Shown one piece after another: positions 10,480 to 23,496 of a stretch of DNA of 64,000 bases. The first letter of the stretch is position 1, and every line of letters starts with the position of its first letter. Origin of the DNA: Diprion similis. Lineage: Eukaryota > Arthropoda > Insecta > Hymenoptera > Diprionidae. The notes below the pieces were generated by a model. That model saw nothing but the letters and a program-made list of their open reading frames with translations. It had not been told where the DNA came from and did not search any database. The position numbers and the translations under genes are program-made. The stretch covers positions 2,346,501 to 2,410,500 of the forward strand of contig NC_060113.1 in NCBI RefSeq assembly GCF_021155765.1, in the 5' to 3' direction.

Positions 10480-13290
10480 ATGAACGTTGACCGTGTTCAC
10501 ACCATCAGCAGCACAGAGACGCTCAAAGCAAATCACAGAAGAAACAAGTCGGTACGCTCACGTGTTGAATGTCAACAGCAAGTAGTACGAATAGTTTATC
10601 CTAATAAAAAGTACGTAATGTATAATGTGACAGCGAGTAATTTCGGAGAATTCAGCCCGAAGATACGCGAATCTCTAAATAGAGCGAAGTTTGTATCGTT
10701 CGACTGTGAGTTCAGCGGTATAAATTCGTTCGAAGAGACGAAAGTGAGGTTAGTTTAGAAAATATTCCATCGCTATTTTAATATAACCAGTAAAAATAAA
10801 TAAAACAAATACCTGCCAACGAAATTTATTTAGCAAATATTTTTGTCGTAGCCTTTTCGATACTGTCGAAGACCGATATCAGATACTCAAAAGCAGTATT
10901 AAGCGATGCATCGCGATTCAGGTTGGCCTGACAACTTACAACTGCGACCGAGATGTGAACAAGTATAATGCCGAAGTCTTCAATTTTTATCTATTTCCAA
11001 ATGTAGCGCCAGGTAGAGATACCGTTTTTGAGTGGCGCGCTTCTGCAATAGAATTTTTGTGCTCGCACAAGTTCGATTTCAACAAGGTATTACTCCTCTT
11101 ACTTTCACCCTTTTCTCTTCGTCTTATTTCTACAATTTTTCATGCTCTCTTATCCACAGCTTGCTTACGATGGGATTTCCTATCTCAACGAGGAGGAAGA
11201 GCAGGAACTCCGTCGCAGGGTCGCTGACAACATTCTATTACGGAACATCGAACGATCTGTATCTTACATGGAAGAAGATAAACTTAAGGAAAGTTACAAC
11301 CGTGTTGCCGAATGGTTGAAAACTTCTAACGTCGGGGAACCAATGAGCTTGGACGCCGCATCCCCCATGCTAGAGTATCTGATGCAGAAAGAGCTGAGGA
11401 CCAGGTATCCGCAGATTTGGACGGAACCACGACACGGAAAGGTTCGAATGCTTTTCAACTCTTTTTGATTCTTGTTTATTTTTATCAGAGCTAAGAAACC
11501 TGGCGTCTCTCTTCTGCTTTGCTTTCTGCCTTTCTTTTTCTTTTTTCTCTGTTTTCACCGGTTTCAGATCATCTTACAAAGAGTTGACAAAGAGATGCGC
11601 ACAATACTCGAAGAAAAAGAGGATAATAAATTAGAGGAAACATTGGTCAACTCTTACTTAGGATTTTCGGACATATTTAAACTCATAGTCAGTTTAAAAA
11701 AACCAATTGTCGGACACAACGTACTCCTCGATCTTATGTTCATGCATCAACAGTTTTACATGCCGCTACCAGGTGAATTTCCTGCCGTGTAAATGTGTCG
11801 TATCGTCCTGACTCGGAATCTATTTCCAATCTTGAAGAAACTCTAACTTCTCGCTTTAATTTTCAGACAAATATAACACCTTCAAGAACAATATCCACAG
11901 GTTATTTCCCACAATTTACGACACAAAACATCTCAGCTTTGAACTGAAGCGATTAGTACAGAAAAAAAGTAACTCTTTAACTTCTCTTGCTCTTACCTAC
12001 ATCCTTACTTCAATAGTATAAACAATTCGATGTATTTATAGATTTGTGGGAATCTAACGGTCTGGCAACTTTGTACAATTACTTCAAAGAAAACAGGAGC
12101 CAAATGTTGGCTCTCAACTCGCCTCAAATCTCACTATGCGATGAACAATCATCAGGTAATTCAAATACGTTCTACCACCAAAGGTCAACACTGTCAATTT
12201 CTTCTTAATATCTCCCCATCAATTAACTTTCAGAAACTGGCAGGTTTCATGAAGCTGGCTGGGACTCATACTGCGCAGGATACTGTTTCATAAAATTGGC
12301 TCACGTTTTTGCAATCTCACACTACGGAGGGTAAGCCTGAAAACATCCCCGTTCGTTTCATCAGTCAAATTTCTTAATTCTTACCACCATTTCATATCGT
12401 TGATCTTTTTGTCAACAGCGAAACGGAATTGAGGCCTCTAACCAATGCTGAAATACTCTCGGGTCCAAAAGCGCATGCAAACTGCATAAATTTGATTCGT
12501 GCCAGAATAAGCCACGTGGTAAGCCGCATCCTTTTTTATTTTTTACATCTCGTTCTGAATGAATTATGAGAAAAATAAAATAAAATAGATCTAACGATAA
12601 GCCAACACTAAAATTATTGTTACACCTATTTCAGAACTTGGCTGGTCCTGATCCTATCTGCGCAAGGCCACAATGGCTTCACGTCAAAAGTCTCGGACCT
12701 AACAAGATGAATATTTCTCAGGTAAGATGGTTTCTATAAAATTGGGGTTGAAAATTACGATTATTCGGCAGATTTCCATGAAATATAGTTCTTGAAGCTT
12801 TCTTGGATTTCTCAGTTCAATTGTGAACTCAACATTCTTCAACTGAAAATGATGGCGTCAAAATTAGGCGACTCTACATCAGTTTTACTTTTCACTTTTT
12901 ATCTTGAATCCAATCTCTTGTAGTATTTAATTGCATAGAAGAAACAATCTTTGTTCTAAATATTTTCTCACCATATATTCGAATGAAATGCGCAGATTGC
13001 AGAGATGTTCTCACCGTATGGAGCAGTGGACGTGAAACTGCTGAAACGTCATCAAGCTCTCGTCGCTGTTGGAAATCATGGAACGTGAGTAACGACTTAT
13101 CTCTCATGAAATTGTTGAAGATAATCTAGAATTTTTTCTTTTTCATTCGGAGAAAATCGTAGGTATAAATTCAAATTTTCGATCTGCGATAGAGTTGAAT
13201 ATATAAACGTTGCGCCATTTATTTTACCAACGAAACAATGTAATTTTACATTTCCACGAATGCTTCAGGCCCAAATACCTCCGCAACTGA
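10480..13290 (+). CDS. PNLDC1: PNLDC1/PARN-family DEDD 3'-5' exoribonuclease
   Basis: This is a DEDD-type 3' exonuclease. PNLDC1 members trim piRNA 3' ends (Bombyx Trimmer); PARN removes poly(A). Eleven exons: 10480-10748, 10852-11086, 11160-11441, 11568-11772, 11867-11968, 12042-12155, 12234-12330, 12419-12518, 12635-12721, 12996-13084, 13269-13290. They give 533 residues with consistent phases. Catalytic residues are Asp75 and Glu77 (FDCEFSG), Asp317 (GHNVLLD), His408 and Asp413 (HEAGWD). The insertion after the YLNEEEE segment and the motif NIHRLFP resemble PNLDC1 more than PARN. Exons 9-10 look like an RRM-type fold (WLHVKSL, then AEMFSPYG). An alternative start at Met47 (10618) would line the N-terminus up with the family. 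No C-terminal membrane anchor is seen, unlike known PNLDC1. PARN is the alternative identity. Confidence 0.82.
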
Positions 13291-13717
13291 TCAGCTTCCG
13301 TTTCCGTTTCTCCTGATTGATAATCGTAAGTAACGAGCGGTCGTAAATCTGGCTTTTTATGCGGAACGCACGTCTCGTTTTAACCAGACTAGATAAGAGC
13401 ACTCAGAGTTATCGGATCTTCAAAGCGGTAATATCGCCCCATGAGCATTCTTCCTCGTGCTCGCCACGCCGTAATGTGCATTTTAAATTTGTGCTCGCGT
13501 CTGTTTGGAAGTCGATAAATATGCGCGTAAAATGAAACTTCAAACCGCATTATCTGTATCGAAGATATTCTAGTTCGATACGTGTTTCGCAAGAGGCACG
13601 TGCTATTATAAAAAGGCCGATTTTTAGGTAAAAACGATCAAATAAGAAATAGAAATAGAATATTTTCTTGATCAGCAAATAGATGAATTATCCTTCGACT
13701 CTATTCTGCGCTTAGAG

Positions 13718-13735
13718 AATAAAATATGCAATAAA
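13718..13735 (+). promoter_or_regulatory. Polyadenylation signals of the PNLDC1-like gene
   Basis: AATAAA occurs at 13718-13723 and again at 13730-13735, about 430 bases after the stop codon. These are the first canonical hexamers downstream on this strand that I found. Confidence 0.45.
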
Positions 13736-13739
13736 AAAA

Positions 13740-14169
13740 CCTAATTACCCAGAATTTGCCTCTGAGAAAAATGAAGTACCAGAAGCAACGAAATTTCATA
13801 TAACTCGAATAAAAACAGCTTTTTGTTTTTTCTTATTATCAGAAAATTGATAAAATTTATCGTTTCAGTTATCAGAAATGAAAACTTTCTTCCTTTACTG
13901 AATTAATTGTATTCGCTGGTGATGAAAAACTTTACCAAGTTCACATGCAACTGAAAATTTAATTTCCCAAGTCAGTGAGTTTAATGATAGTTAATGAAAT
14001 ACAAAATGATTATCGCTATAACTGAGAAAAAAAGAGAACAAACAAACAAATTTAACTTCATCATTGCACAGATTGATTAATCGTACCGATGCATATAGGC
14101 CACAGTATTGCAATTTAAATATAGATTTTGAGCGTTAAGCCGCTTTGGTATATTATGTATACCTAATTC
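13740..14169. other. AT-rich spacer
   Basis: I see no supported gene and no structured repeat in this stretch. Confidence 0.5.
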
Positions 14170-14488
14170 CTAGACAGCTCTTTGACTGCAGGCTTTATAT
14201 GGCCCTGCTGCCAGAAATCCGGCGGCATTGCGCGCGTCTCCGGACTCGTAGCTCTTGATGAACGACGTTGGCTTCTGCAGCCCCAAAATCTCTAGGAGGT
14301 CTTGAAACTGCACCGATGCCTGATTTATAGCCGATCCCATTTGCCCAGCAAATTACTGACTCCGCTATGTCGTACCTACTTAAGGTCTTGGCAAACCCCG
14401 GCGAATCGTCTTTGACACGTTGCAAATCAACGCCGATTAAATTCGCGATGCGAATTATTCTACGCCAGTCCTTATTCCCATTCTCTCT
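14170..14488 (-). pseudogene. Decayed, frame-broken coding fragment of unknown family
   Basis: Base composition rises to roughly half GC in an otherwise AT-rich desert. On the minus strand one frame, open from 14488, reads like natural protein (for example NKDWRRIIRIANLIGVDLQ) down to about 14345. From about 14340 a different frame reads like natural protein to a stop at 14170-14172, for example the stretch DLLEILGLQKPTSFIKSYES. This second frame alone is a 56-codon ORF starting with ATG at 14338-14340. The pattern suggests one former coding region broken by a frameshift, such as a transposon remnant, an integrated viral gene or a retired host exon. A short two-exon gene is less likely because the junction lacks a pyrimidine tract. 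I do not recognise the family. Confidence 0.45.
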
Positions 14489-14491
14489 TCA

Positions 14492-16594
14492 TTCTTTCAT
14501 TTTCAAGGTGGCAACAGACCGGGAATAGTCAGAAAATTATTACGAACCGTAGAGAAAAACCTGCTTTTATTTATAAATCGTTTTCAAACTTTAGTTATGC
14601 TTCGTGAATTTAGTTAAGATAACTTTCTGAAATAATATCATTCAATTTATAATTATTTGTTTGAAACGAAGCGACACTTTGTTGTTGTTGTTGTTGTTTT
14701 TTTTTTTTTTTTTTTTTTTGATCAAAATTTATATATTTAAAGTGTACAGCTTTTGGTCATAAAAACGTCAGGGGATTAGAAATTTTTTACACGAGAAACG
14801 GTCGCGACCCTGATTTTTGGCAATCCGTAGATTTCGCAAGTCCCTGATTCGCGGATAATTTTATTCCCGATTTGAGGGATAGCTGGCTTTTTTGTATTAT
14901 TTGGGTATTCCTGCACTTGTTGAAATCTCTATTTCCTCGAGTTGAAAACGTTATTACAAGCTCGTCACGACGAGCTAACATCGCCTACTCCAGCTTTGCC
15001 TCACTGCCAGATTGACAACAGACACGCCAAGATTTTCCTGCACATGCCGTTGCCGTCAACGAATTTGGGTTAGCACAATACATTTTGCAAAGTGCATCCG
15101 TCTCCTGCATCACTAGCTTAGTATAATAATAATAATAATAATACGAATACGAAATAGTATACGTGTAAAACGCAGTCTTGAATTTCTTCAAAGTATTCGA
15201 AAGAGAAAAATCCGAAGAAAAAAAATTTCGATTTATTTGCAAGAAATAATTCTTATATATATATATATTCTCGAATAACGTTTTATTAGAGTTTTATTTT
15301 TAGTTTTGATTCCGAGGAATGTTCCGAAGATCTTTTACGTGATTAATTGTTATAGTACAAGCGGTGAAAAACGCACGTATGAAATTCTCAAATTTCGAAA
15401 TCGTTGTATAATTAATACAATTATAAGATCTGCGTATATCTACGTACCTACGAGAAATATACGCGGATGGTATATTTTAGTTCGCTTCTCGCAACCTCGC
15501 CGGTGTAAAGCAAGGTAAAGAAAACCATTTTGGATGCTATCCAAGGACAGCAGGAATGTACCTACTAACTGTCGTATTTACGAATTAACATTAGCGTTAG
15601 TGTTCGCAAAGAATTTTGCAAAAATAAATTGAAGAAAAATAAGGGAAAAAAAAAACCGCCGAAGAAGCAGGAGAAAATAAGGAAAATAACAAAAATATTT
15701 AAAACTGTAAAAAAAAAAACGAAAGAAAAAAAAAAAAGAAACTGCTGTTAAAAGTTAAAATAATAATTCACTAGTGATGAAATGAGTTACGAGACCCAGC
15801 GGCGGTTAATACGTCATATATTACGAATCTCCCATACATGTGTACCTAAAATCTCGTAAAATATGCTACGTAACTCAGTATTGGAAAATTTTCAACGGCT
15901 TAATTTATTGTGGAAAAGTACATGCATCGAGCAGCGGAGATTAGTATTTACTCTAAATTTGTATGATTTTTTTCTTTCATTTTACTCGTGCAATTGATAA
16001 TAATCTCTATGAAAAAATTTTTATTTCATATTTAAACGATTTTCTTTCTTTCTTCTCGCTTTTCAGTTGTATATAGAAAAAAAAATCTCTGATCAAAGAA
16101 TCAGAGAATTATTTGGTATTGTTAAGAAACGTTTGATACACGTGGAGGAAAATCAAATATCAGTCGGTAAAAATGGGCAGGATTTAAAATGGCATTTGGC
16201 ATGACGCGATGACTTGATGAAAAATCGCTTACGCGCGGTTTATTCTGCAATTGCCAATTTCTCGAGGACGCAACTCCACGCGTTTCGTGCTCCCAGCGTC
16301 ACGATGCGATAAGTGATGCCTGCGATGCATCTGCGCATCCGAATCCTGCGTAATTGTTCACATTCTCTTTGCCGAAACGACGATCAAACCGCGGTAGACC
16401 AAAATAATAATTGGTTTACCTAGGTGACCTCGATGCTGCTGCTGGTATCCACCTGTACCTTGTACCTGGATCAACCAGTCATTTACATTTAGAAAGCTCC
16501 GAGCAAGCCACTCGTTCCCTATAATTAACCGACAGCCCTTTCGCTGATCCGGTGTAATATTGTAACGTGGGATGAATTAAGGGATTATATACAG
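14492..16594. other. Intergenic, no gene seen
   Basis: AT-rich, with a poly(T) tract (about 14698-14719), an (AAT) run near 15122-15142 and many A-runs. An inverted repeat AGCTCGTC/GACGAGCT with a 2-base spacer lies at 14959-14976. The open frames here are short and have no recognisable content. Confidence 0.5.
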
Positions 16595-16980
16595 TCAGGG
16601 GGCCCAAAAAAAAAATGGATTTTTGAAAAAAAAATTTTTAAAAGACCTTTCAATTTATTAAAGTAAAAATTTTTACACATATTATGGCAACTTTTCAACA
16701 TTTTTTTTCTTGTAAAAACAATTATTTTTAAACCTGCTATTGCTGGTCTTCGGGAGTACCTCGAACAAAAAGGTGTCTTACGATGAGCACGATGTCTCTG
16801 GACAGAATAATGTAAATTGAAAAAACCAAAAATATTTCGTCAGTATAATGTATTATCTTGTAATTGATCGAAGAAATAAGCAGAATAATAATTCTTGACA
16901 AACGGCGGCTTCTCAAAAAAAAAAAAAAATCGATTTTTGACAAAAATTTAGGCTTTGAATTGTTTGTAAAATGGAACATA
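16595..16980. repeat. Possible non-autonomous element starting TCAGGGGGCCCAAAA
   Basis: The left boundary reads like the elements at 32330 and 32768 (AGGGTGG or AGAGTGGG followed by a run of A), and A/T homopolymers follow. A right terminus and target duplication could not be identified, so the extent is a guess. Family membership is inferred from boundary similarity only. Confidence 0.25.
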
Positions 16981-17709
16981 TTTATCGGTGAGAAAAAAAC
17001 CTTTGATTAATTACTACAAAATACACCGAGTTGTCAATATTTGCCGGATTGATGAGAAATTTTCCGTGCGTGTACTTAATTATTGATTATTTGAAAATTT
17101 TAACTGTATACATATAATCCTTTGATTCGTTCCCAAAGGATCCATAGCTGGGAAGGATTTTTAACCATATCAATAATCCAGCGATAATCACTTGTCGTAA
17201 CGAATTACAAATTCGACAAGTAAGCGTAGTTTACAAACTCATTTTTACCTGGAAACCTGAAAGTGTTGGGGTATTTAAAAAGGATCATGAAAAACGTGGA
17301 ATTGTCCGTGGAATTTTTTATTTGGTTACGAAAAAAATTGAAAATATCAGTTTATTCCCAACTCAACCATAAAGTTAACTTTTTTCCCTTATTTGCGGGG
17401 AAAAAAGTGATTTTTTCCCGCAAAATGGAAATATCATAGAATATGTTATATACACGATAGAATATGATAACGATGACGATGATGATAATAATAATGACGA
17501 TGAAAAAAGAATGTTCTGCCTGAAAGCCAAAGCCTGCGGCCCTGGACCCGCTTCGTAATAAACTCGAATGTTAGTTTTAGACAAAAAAACGATGAATGAC
17601 GTGGGAGAAAATGTGGGAGAAATAGTTGAACACAAAAAAGTGAATAAAAATATGCAATACATACACGGGGTCTCTGAGACCCCAAAATTTATTCATTATT
17701 TATATTTTA

Positions 17710-17861
17710 CTTGCACAAATAACCGTGATTCAAGCGCGCTGACTTCAAGTACGTTAAAATCGGTATTGGGGTCAACATTTTTTTCATCAGCTTGCAGAAA
17801 TAACCCTGATTTAAGCGCGCTGATTTAAAAATTGTACGTTAAAGTCTGTATTGGGGTCAAC
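17710..17861 (+). repeat. Two-copy direct repeat ending in GGGGTCAAC
   Basis: Unit 1 (17710-17776) and unit 2 (17791-17861) share the order CTTGCA, AATAACC, GTGATT or CTGATT, AAGCGCGCTGA, TACGTTAAA and TATTGGGGTCAAC, with a few substitutions and a short indel. Copy 2 ends in TTGGGGTC-5 nt-GACCCCAA (17851-17871), a small inverted repeat. GAGACCCCAAAA at about 17677 is a further related motif. No function is evident. Confidence 0.6.
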
Positions 17862-17871
17862 TGGACCCCAA

Positions 17872-20815
17872 TTTGAGTAACGAAAACAGGAAACACAAAC
17901 TGCCCGAAAAGGGCTCCACCCGCTCGCCCTGCGGTCGACGTAAAACACTCAGCTTCTGTGCATGAGTGATTCCCACTTTTTGAGTCAATGGATGTGGCGA
18001 GTGTTGAGTCGGAAATAAAGTCCTATCTGTAAGACGGGAGTAAAAGTCGATTATTCCCTTGTTACACGACGTGCTATTTCTATCATGAGAATTAGAAATC
18101 ATTTTTTGATGTAACGAGTTGACTTTTTTGTCATCGAGAAAAAAAATTGGCTTAAACTGACTTTTTTGTATCTGCGTTATATTTTTTTTTCAATTTGAAT
18201 TGAATTTTAACCTAATGAGCTAGGTTTTAGGTCCTGGAAAACCAAAAAAATGTCGTCGAATTTTTGTTCAAAAAATTTGTGGCTACCCTGATATTTGAAT
18301 AGAGTTTTATTCGTTCCCCTCGAATGAATTGAAATTATTTAAATCAAAGTATAATTCACACAAAATCATTTTTTGGCTTGATTCCGTTTTTTTTTTTTTT
18401 CTTCGAGTAGCTAATACCGCTCATACAAGTTCCTTTTGCCAGTAAGAGATGCCGCTAATAATCTCTCAGCTGCTGAAATATATATATTTTTATTTTTTTT
18501 TTTAAATGAGAATCAAAATACTTTGCAAGTGTTTTTGGATTTAGTAATTAGTTTTGGAAAATTTTTATTCCGGATTTTATGCGTATAAAGTGTATAGACA
18601 TAATAACGATGGCTATCAACGAATTTTTAAATTCGTATGTAGACGGTAGTTTACGTAATTTATGTTTATATATACAGACGCATATCGTACACCTGTCAGT
18701 GCGTGATTCGCCAATTTTTAATCCAGCAAATTCCTGCGAAACGATATTTAGTTTTCATAGGTATATATATATATATAAATAAATATATATGTATAACACG
18801 GGGTGAAGAAAAAAAATATTTTTCACACAATGGCGCAGAATCGATGTACCCTATTAATCTTTCTCCGTGACGTCAACAATATATAATATACTATGATGTA
18901 TAAATAGTTGACCGTAGCCGCTTCCGAGGCTGGCAGTACTTTTTCAAAACTTGGCAGAGGGTTGAAATTTTACAATACCAGTTAATCGTGGAGGCTTCGT
19001 AAGTTTCGCGACTTGACTTGCAATTATTTGTAATAATCTTACTTGTTGCAAAGTGAAGAAGAAAGAAAGAGAGAAAGAAAAAAAAAAAAAACGTGGAAAC
19101 CTGCTAAAAACTCGAATTTCTATTTTCGGGGTGATTATTTTATACATTGTATAATAAATTCCCAATTGTGCTCTCTTTTCTCTCGTAACAGAGATACGGA
19201 GAGGTTGAAAATACCGCAGGAATCATGCGTATACCTATACCTAAGTATTTATTTAGCGTAATTATAATTAGTCAAGCAAAGAAACAGTAAATTTCTTGTG
19301 AGAATTTTTTTTTTTTTCTTCTTACAACAGTAGTAAAAAAAACTTCGCTGTTTTAACTCGCAAATTTTAATATCGAATAAGAATAAGAAGAAGGTGAAGA
19401 ATGAAAACTAATATAGAAATCGTAGAATGTGAGAATTTGAATAAAAATGTGCTGTTTCTTTTTTTTTTTTTTTTTTCTTTTTTTCTTCTTTTCCTTCTAT
19501 TCCGTTTTAACAACTGTAACCTCGATTTCGCGCAACGAATGTCGTGATATAATAGCGCGGAGGGTATAGAACCGCGATTGTGATATAATAGCACAATTAT
19601 ATGCCAACCTGCGCGAAGCACGAACTAACTCGAAGCCTGTATCATATAGAAAGAGCGAGGAACCAATGACAACGAGAATGACATTCTGAGCGTATTGCTG
19701 GGAATATTGCTCCTCTCCTCTTTTAAGTGAGCTCTAATAATAGCTGAAATATAGGTGTAAGTAGTCGTCGTTTACACACACACACACACACACACACCAA
19801 TTCACCACGGAGTCTTTCACGCAGGCAGCAACAGCTGTATAATAAACTTTCTAGACGTATGCATACATATGAGTAGACGAGAATGCAGAAAGAAAAGGTC
19901 CTCGACGATAATCGAAATGTTTTCGGGGGACGAAAAGAAAGAAAAACAAGAAAAAAAAAAGAAGAAAATTCAAGACAGAAATCGAGAAAAGAATAATTAA
20001 CCGCAAAAAAAAAAAAAAAAAAGTAACTTCGTTAATCCCATTCTTTGAGACTAGTTGAAAAATTCTTTGTCAAGTTTTCATTTGCATAATGTTTCGTATG
20101 AACGTAGATGATTATTTAGGGTATCCAGTTTTGAGGCAGAATTTTTTTGTTTGTTTTTTGTTCGTTTTTTTTTCGTCTTCTTCGCTCACGTGAAAAACTT
20201 TTTGTACAACCGTAGCAAAGTGAATATCATCGCGGAAGGATATTCTTGTAAATTCAATTTCAAAATCCCGCTCACGGATTTGCAAGTATTTCCGTTTCAA
20301 ACAACGTGAGAAATAATATAATAATGTAAAAATGTAAGAAAATGATATAAAAAAAAGTTTTCTTTTTAGTTGAAGAAAATTCACAAAATGTTTCAAATTT
20401 TTCGACAACACGTGGTTTTTGAGAAAAATCGATATTTGAGGGGAGTTTTTCAATGAAAACGATGACTTACGATTTTCCGAAAATTGTGAAAAAATTGTTT
20501 TTCACCAACGAACTGCCCCGTATATACGAATACATACATACGTCTTCTATTTTTTCAATTATTATATCACTCGGTCTCGTTTTGTTATACCGACTTATAC
20601 AAACCCGCAAAAATTTTTCAGATAATTTAACTCATCAAAAAAGTATCCCAATTATTGTGTGCAAGTCAATTATCTAGTCACCAAATAAATTTAAAGATAG
20701 AATTTTTCCATAAAATTATTTTTCAACCCAAGAATTGTAACTTTTGGACCCATTTGATTGCGAGTAAAAAAATTTCCACAGAGAATTCAATTCCGAGTAG
20801 ATAATAAAACTTGAC

Positions 20816-20846
<31 letters not shown>

Positions 20847-21226
20847 CGTCTTATTTCAATCAAAGACAAAGGCAAGAAAACTTATAATTTCTAGGGGATG
20901 CTTTGAAAATTGTATATATTTTTAAGAGATATTCGTCGGCGAGAAATTGTTTCTCGATTTTCCATTAATTTTTTTTTTTCTCTTCTTTTTCTCACCGGGT
21001 AATAAATGTTTTTCAAGTCGAAGGGGGGGGAGAAAAAAAATACATTTTTGTTGTATACAATATTTTCATTGTTTTCAAACGAAACACCCTAATTTCCGTG
21101 GGTGTATAGTATTTTTATAAAATTTGTACGATTCATATGTTATTACATGATTTATTTTCATCTTCTTCTTCTTCTTCTTCTTCTTTTTATTTTACATTTC
21201 CAACGTTCGTTGAATAATCCTTCCAG
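17872..21226. other. Intergenic, microsatellite-rich
   Basis: No gene can be supported. The stretch has many homopolymer tracts and dinucleotide runs. Open frames such as 20112-20453 on the minus strand are lysine- and phenylalanine-rich by-products of A/T runs. Confidence 0.5.
19773..19797 (+). repeat. (CA)n microsatellite
   Basis: About twelve CA units, uninterrupted. Confidence 0.9.
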
Positions 21227-21242
21227 TGCCTGCATGCAGGCA
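21227..21242. repeat. Perfect 16-bp palindrome
   Basis: TGCCTGCATGCAGGCA is identical to its reverse complement. It is GC-rich within AT-rich DNA, so it may be a protein-binding site, but nothing nearby supports a specific role. Confidence 0.6.
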
Positions 21243-23320
21243 TTACAGTTGCATGTAGACACACCGATTGCGTGTTTTTCTACGATCGTTTTATTCTATA
21301 ATCGTGCTGCAGGCTTCCTTATCACACGGGCACCGTTAAACAAGCCAAAAATACGTTCCTCGGGTGAACGGCCGAGGCTCGATCTTCCCTGACTATTATA
21401 CCTACTGCACGATGGTCCATACGTAGGCACCCAACGGGCCTTGACTCACCCAGGAGTCTCTGAGTGCCCCGGAGCTGCCTCCTACTTCTGGGTGTCGTGT
21501 CCAACCCTCTCATGCAACAGCCAATTGCGCCGCATTATATTTACACCGACGATAAAAAGAAGTCGATGTCCATTCGTTCGTCTTACAATATTTCCAAATT
21601 TTCCGAGAGAAATTAAATTATCCTCGACTGTAGTTGTAATGTAAAATTTGTAATTCATTTTTTTTTTTTTTTTTCTTCTTTTTTGCTCCTTTTTGAAATT
21701 GAAATTTTTTCCCTTGAATTTGAAATTTATAAATAGTTTTTAAAAATTCAGATTTCTAATTATTTTTCTTAAACGAATCAAATTTAAGGTGAATAATTTC
21801 TGGAGCTTGTGGTCATAAAAGCTTCTCAACATTATCTATATATATATATGTATATACGTCAAGGAATACTCAATCTTTTGATTGGGAAAAATTGAGAAAA
21901 TTTTATTTCAGAAAAATAAAATAGTCACCACTCTAATATATTGTATATGTATATATCGTTTGTTTTAAATCGAGTCGATGACACGCTGCACCTTCAACCT
22001 AAAATAAATAGCGGCCTTGATAAAGGCCGAGCAAAGAAGTTGTTTGCTCGGATCATTTTCACGGTTATAAAAAATTCTCTAGTCATTGTAGAATAACTAA
22101 AAAAATCCCTGGATTCTTTGAATTTTTCACGGTTTTTTTTTTCTTCTAGTTCTTCGTTTTTTTTTTAATTTTCCGCTTATTTTTGTTCGATTGTTATTGT
22201 TATTATTATTAATATTGTTTCTTTTCTTTTTTTTTGTATTTTTTCTTGCCTTATTAATATTTATTTATTCTCGTACATAGACGAGAGACAGAATAACAGT
22301 GTTTTCGACTGAAAACCGAGATCCAGAATTATAAAGCTCTTTGCGTTGGACGATGATCACGCTCTCGGCACGTTTCGCGATCATTCGCAAATAACACGCC
22401 CGCTTGTATTATATAAATACAGTGCAACTCAGAATGAAATTCTTACACACATATGCGAAATTTTGTATAACTATACTCATACGTCGTAACGTTGAAATCG
22501 TTCTTAATTCTTAATAATCGTTCCGAGAATATTACAATATTTCATAACGAAATCAATCGCGACTCCCGCAGTAAAGTGCAGAAATATTAACTGCGAATCA
22601 GCCGATCAGCGGTTTCTAATAAACGAAAATTCTTACAGATTATCAAATTACATAAACGTATTCCTATGTTTAATGCAATTAATGTTTCCCTTTTTTTTTT
22701 TTTTTTTTTTGTTTTGCTTTTTTCACAAGTTTACCAATTTCGTACAGAGTATATAAATATATATGTATATATTTTCTGTTTTTTTTTTTTTTTTTTTTTT
22801 TCACAAAATATTGAATGTAAAAAAAAAAACGTCCAAGTTTAGAAAAATATTCAAATATTTTACCAATCATAGAAAATTGCGTTAAATCCACATTTTATAC
22901 CACGAGGGCAGTAATAAATTCTAATGCAAACAAATTAGCCGCCAAACCGCACACGCGACTTATAATACAAGTTCCATTCGGTTTCACGATCTTCGTTGGT
23001 GACGAGCATCATCGTCACGGGGGGGGGGGGATTTAAAGATAGAAACGCGGGAAAAATGAACACCGCGCGCGTTTCAAGTTTAACGGGGGTGGGGGGATGA
23101 AACGGAGAAAATGTTTTCGCTTTTGTATGTTGTAAGTGTTGTTGGTCACTCGAAGAAATGCTTGCAAGTGAGGACAAGTCGTGACGCCGCATAAGTTCAC
23201 GCAGGTGATGACGTTCGTTCGGCGACTTGAATCAGCGTTGCAAAAACTTCTGGAAATTATCTGGAACTCGTAAACTCTGACGATACGAGTATATATACGA
23301 TACTGTGTACTCACATGAAA

Positions 23321-23326
<6 letters not shown>

Positions 23327-23357
<31 letters not shown>
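23327..23357 (+). repeat. (GA)n microsatellite
   Basis: Run of GA units after a short imperfect start. Confidence 0.9.
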
Positions 23358-23360
<3 letters not shown>

Positions 23361-23464
23361 TTGTGAATCCGCGCGGTTAGAGCTTGCGAATAAAGTTTGG
23401 AATTTAGAACCGAAGTATACCTATTTAACTACCACGCGGTTTCTTCTCATCTTCTCTGATTCTT

Positions 23465-23491
<27 letters not shown>
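23465..23491 (+). repeat. (TA)n microsatellite
   Basis: TA run, followed after a short interruption by a second TA run at about 23515-23537. Confidence 0.9.

Positions 23492-23496
<5 letters not shown>

Noticed and set aside
21322-21513. 63-codon minus-strand ORF with a nearby gtgagt donor
   Set aside because: The translation is unrecognised and there is no partner exon, so it is not supportable as a gene.
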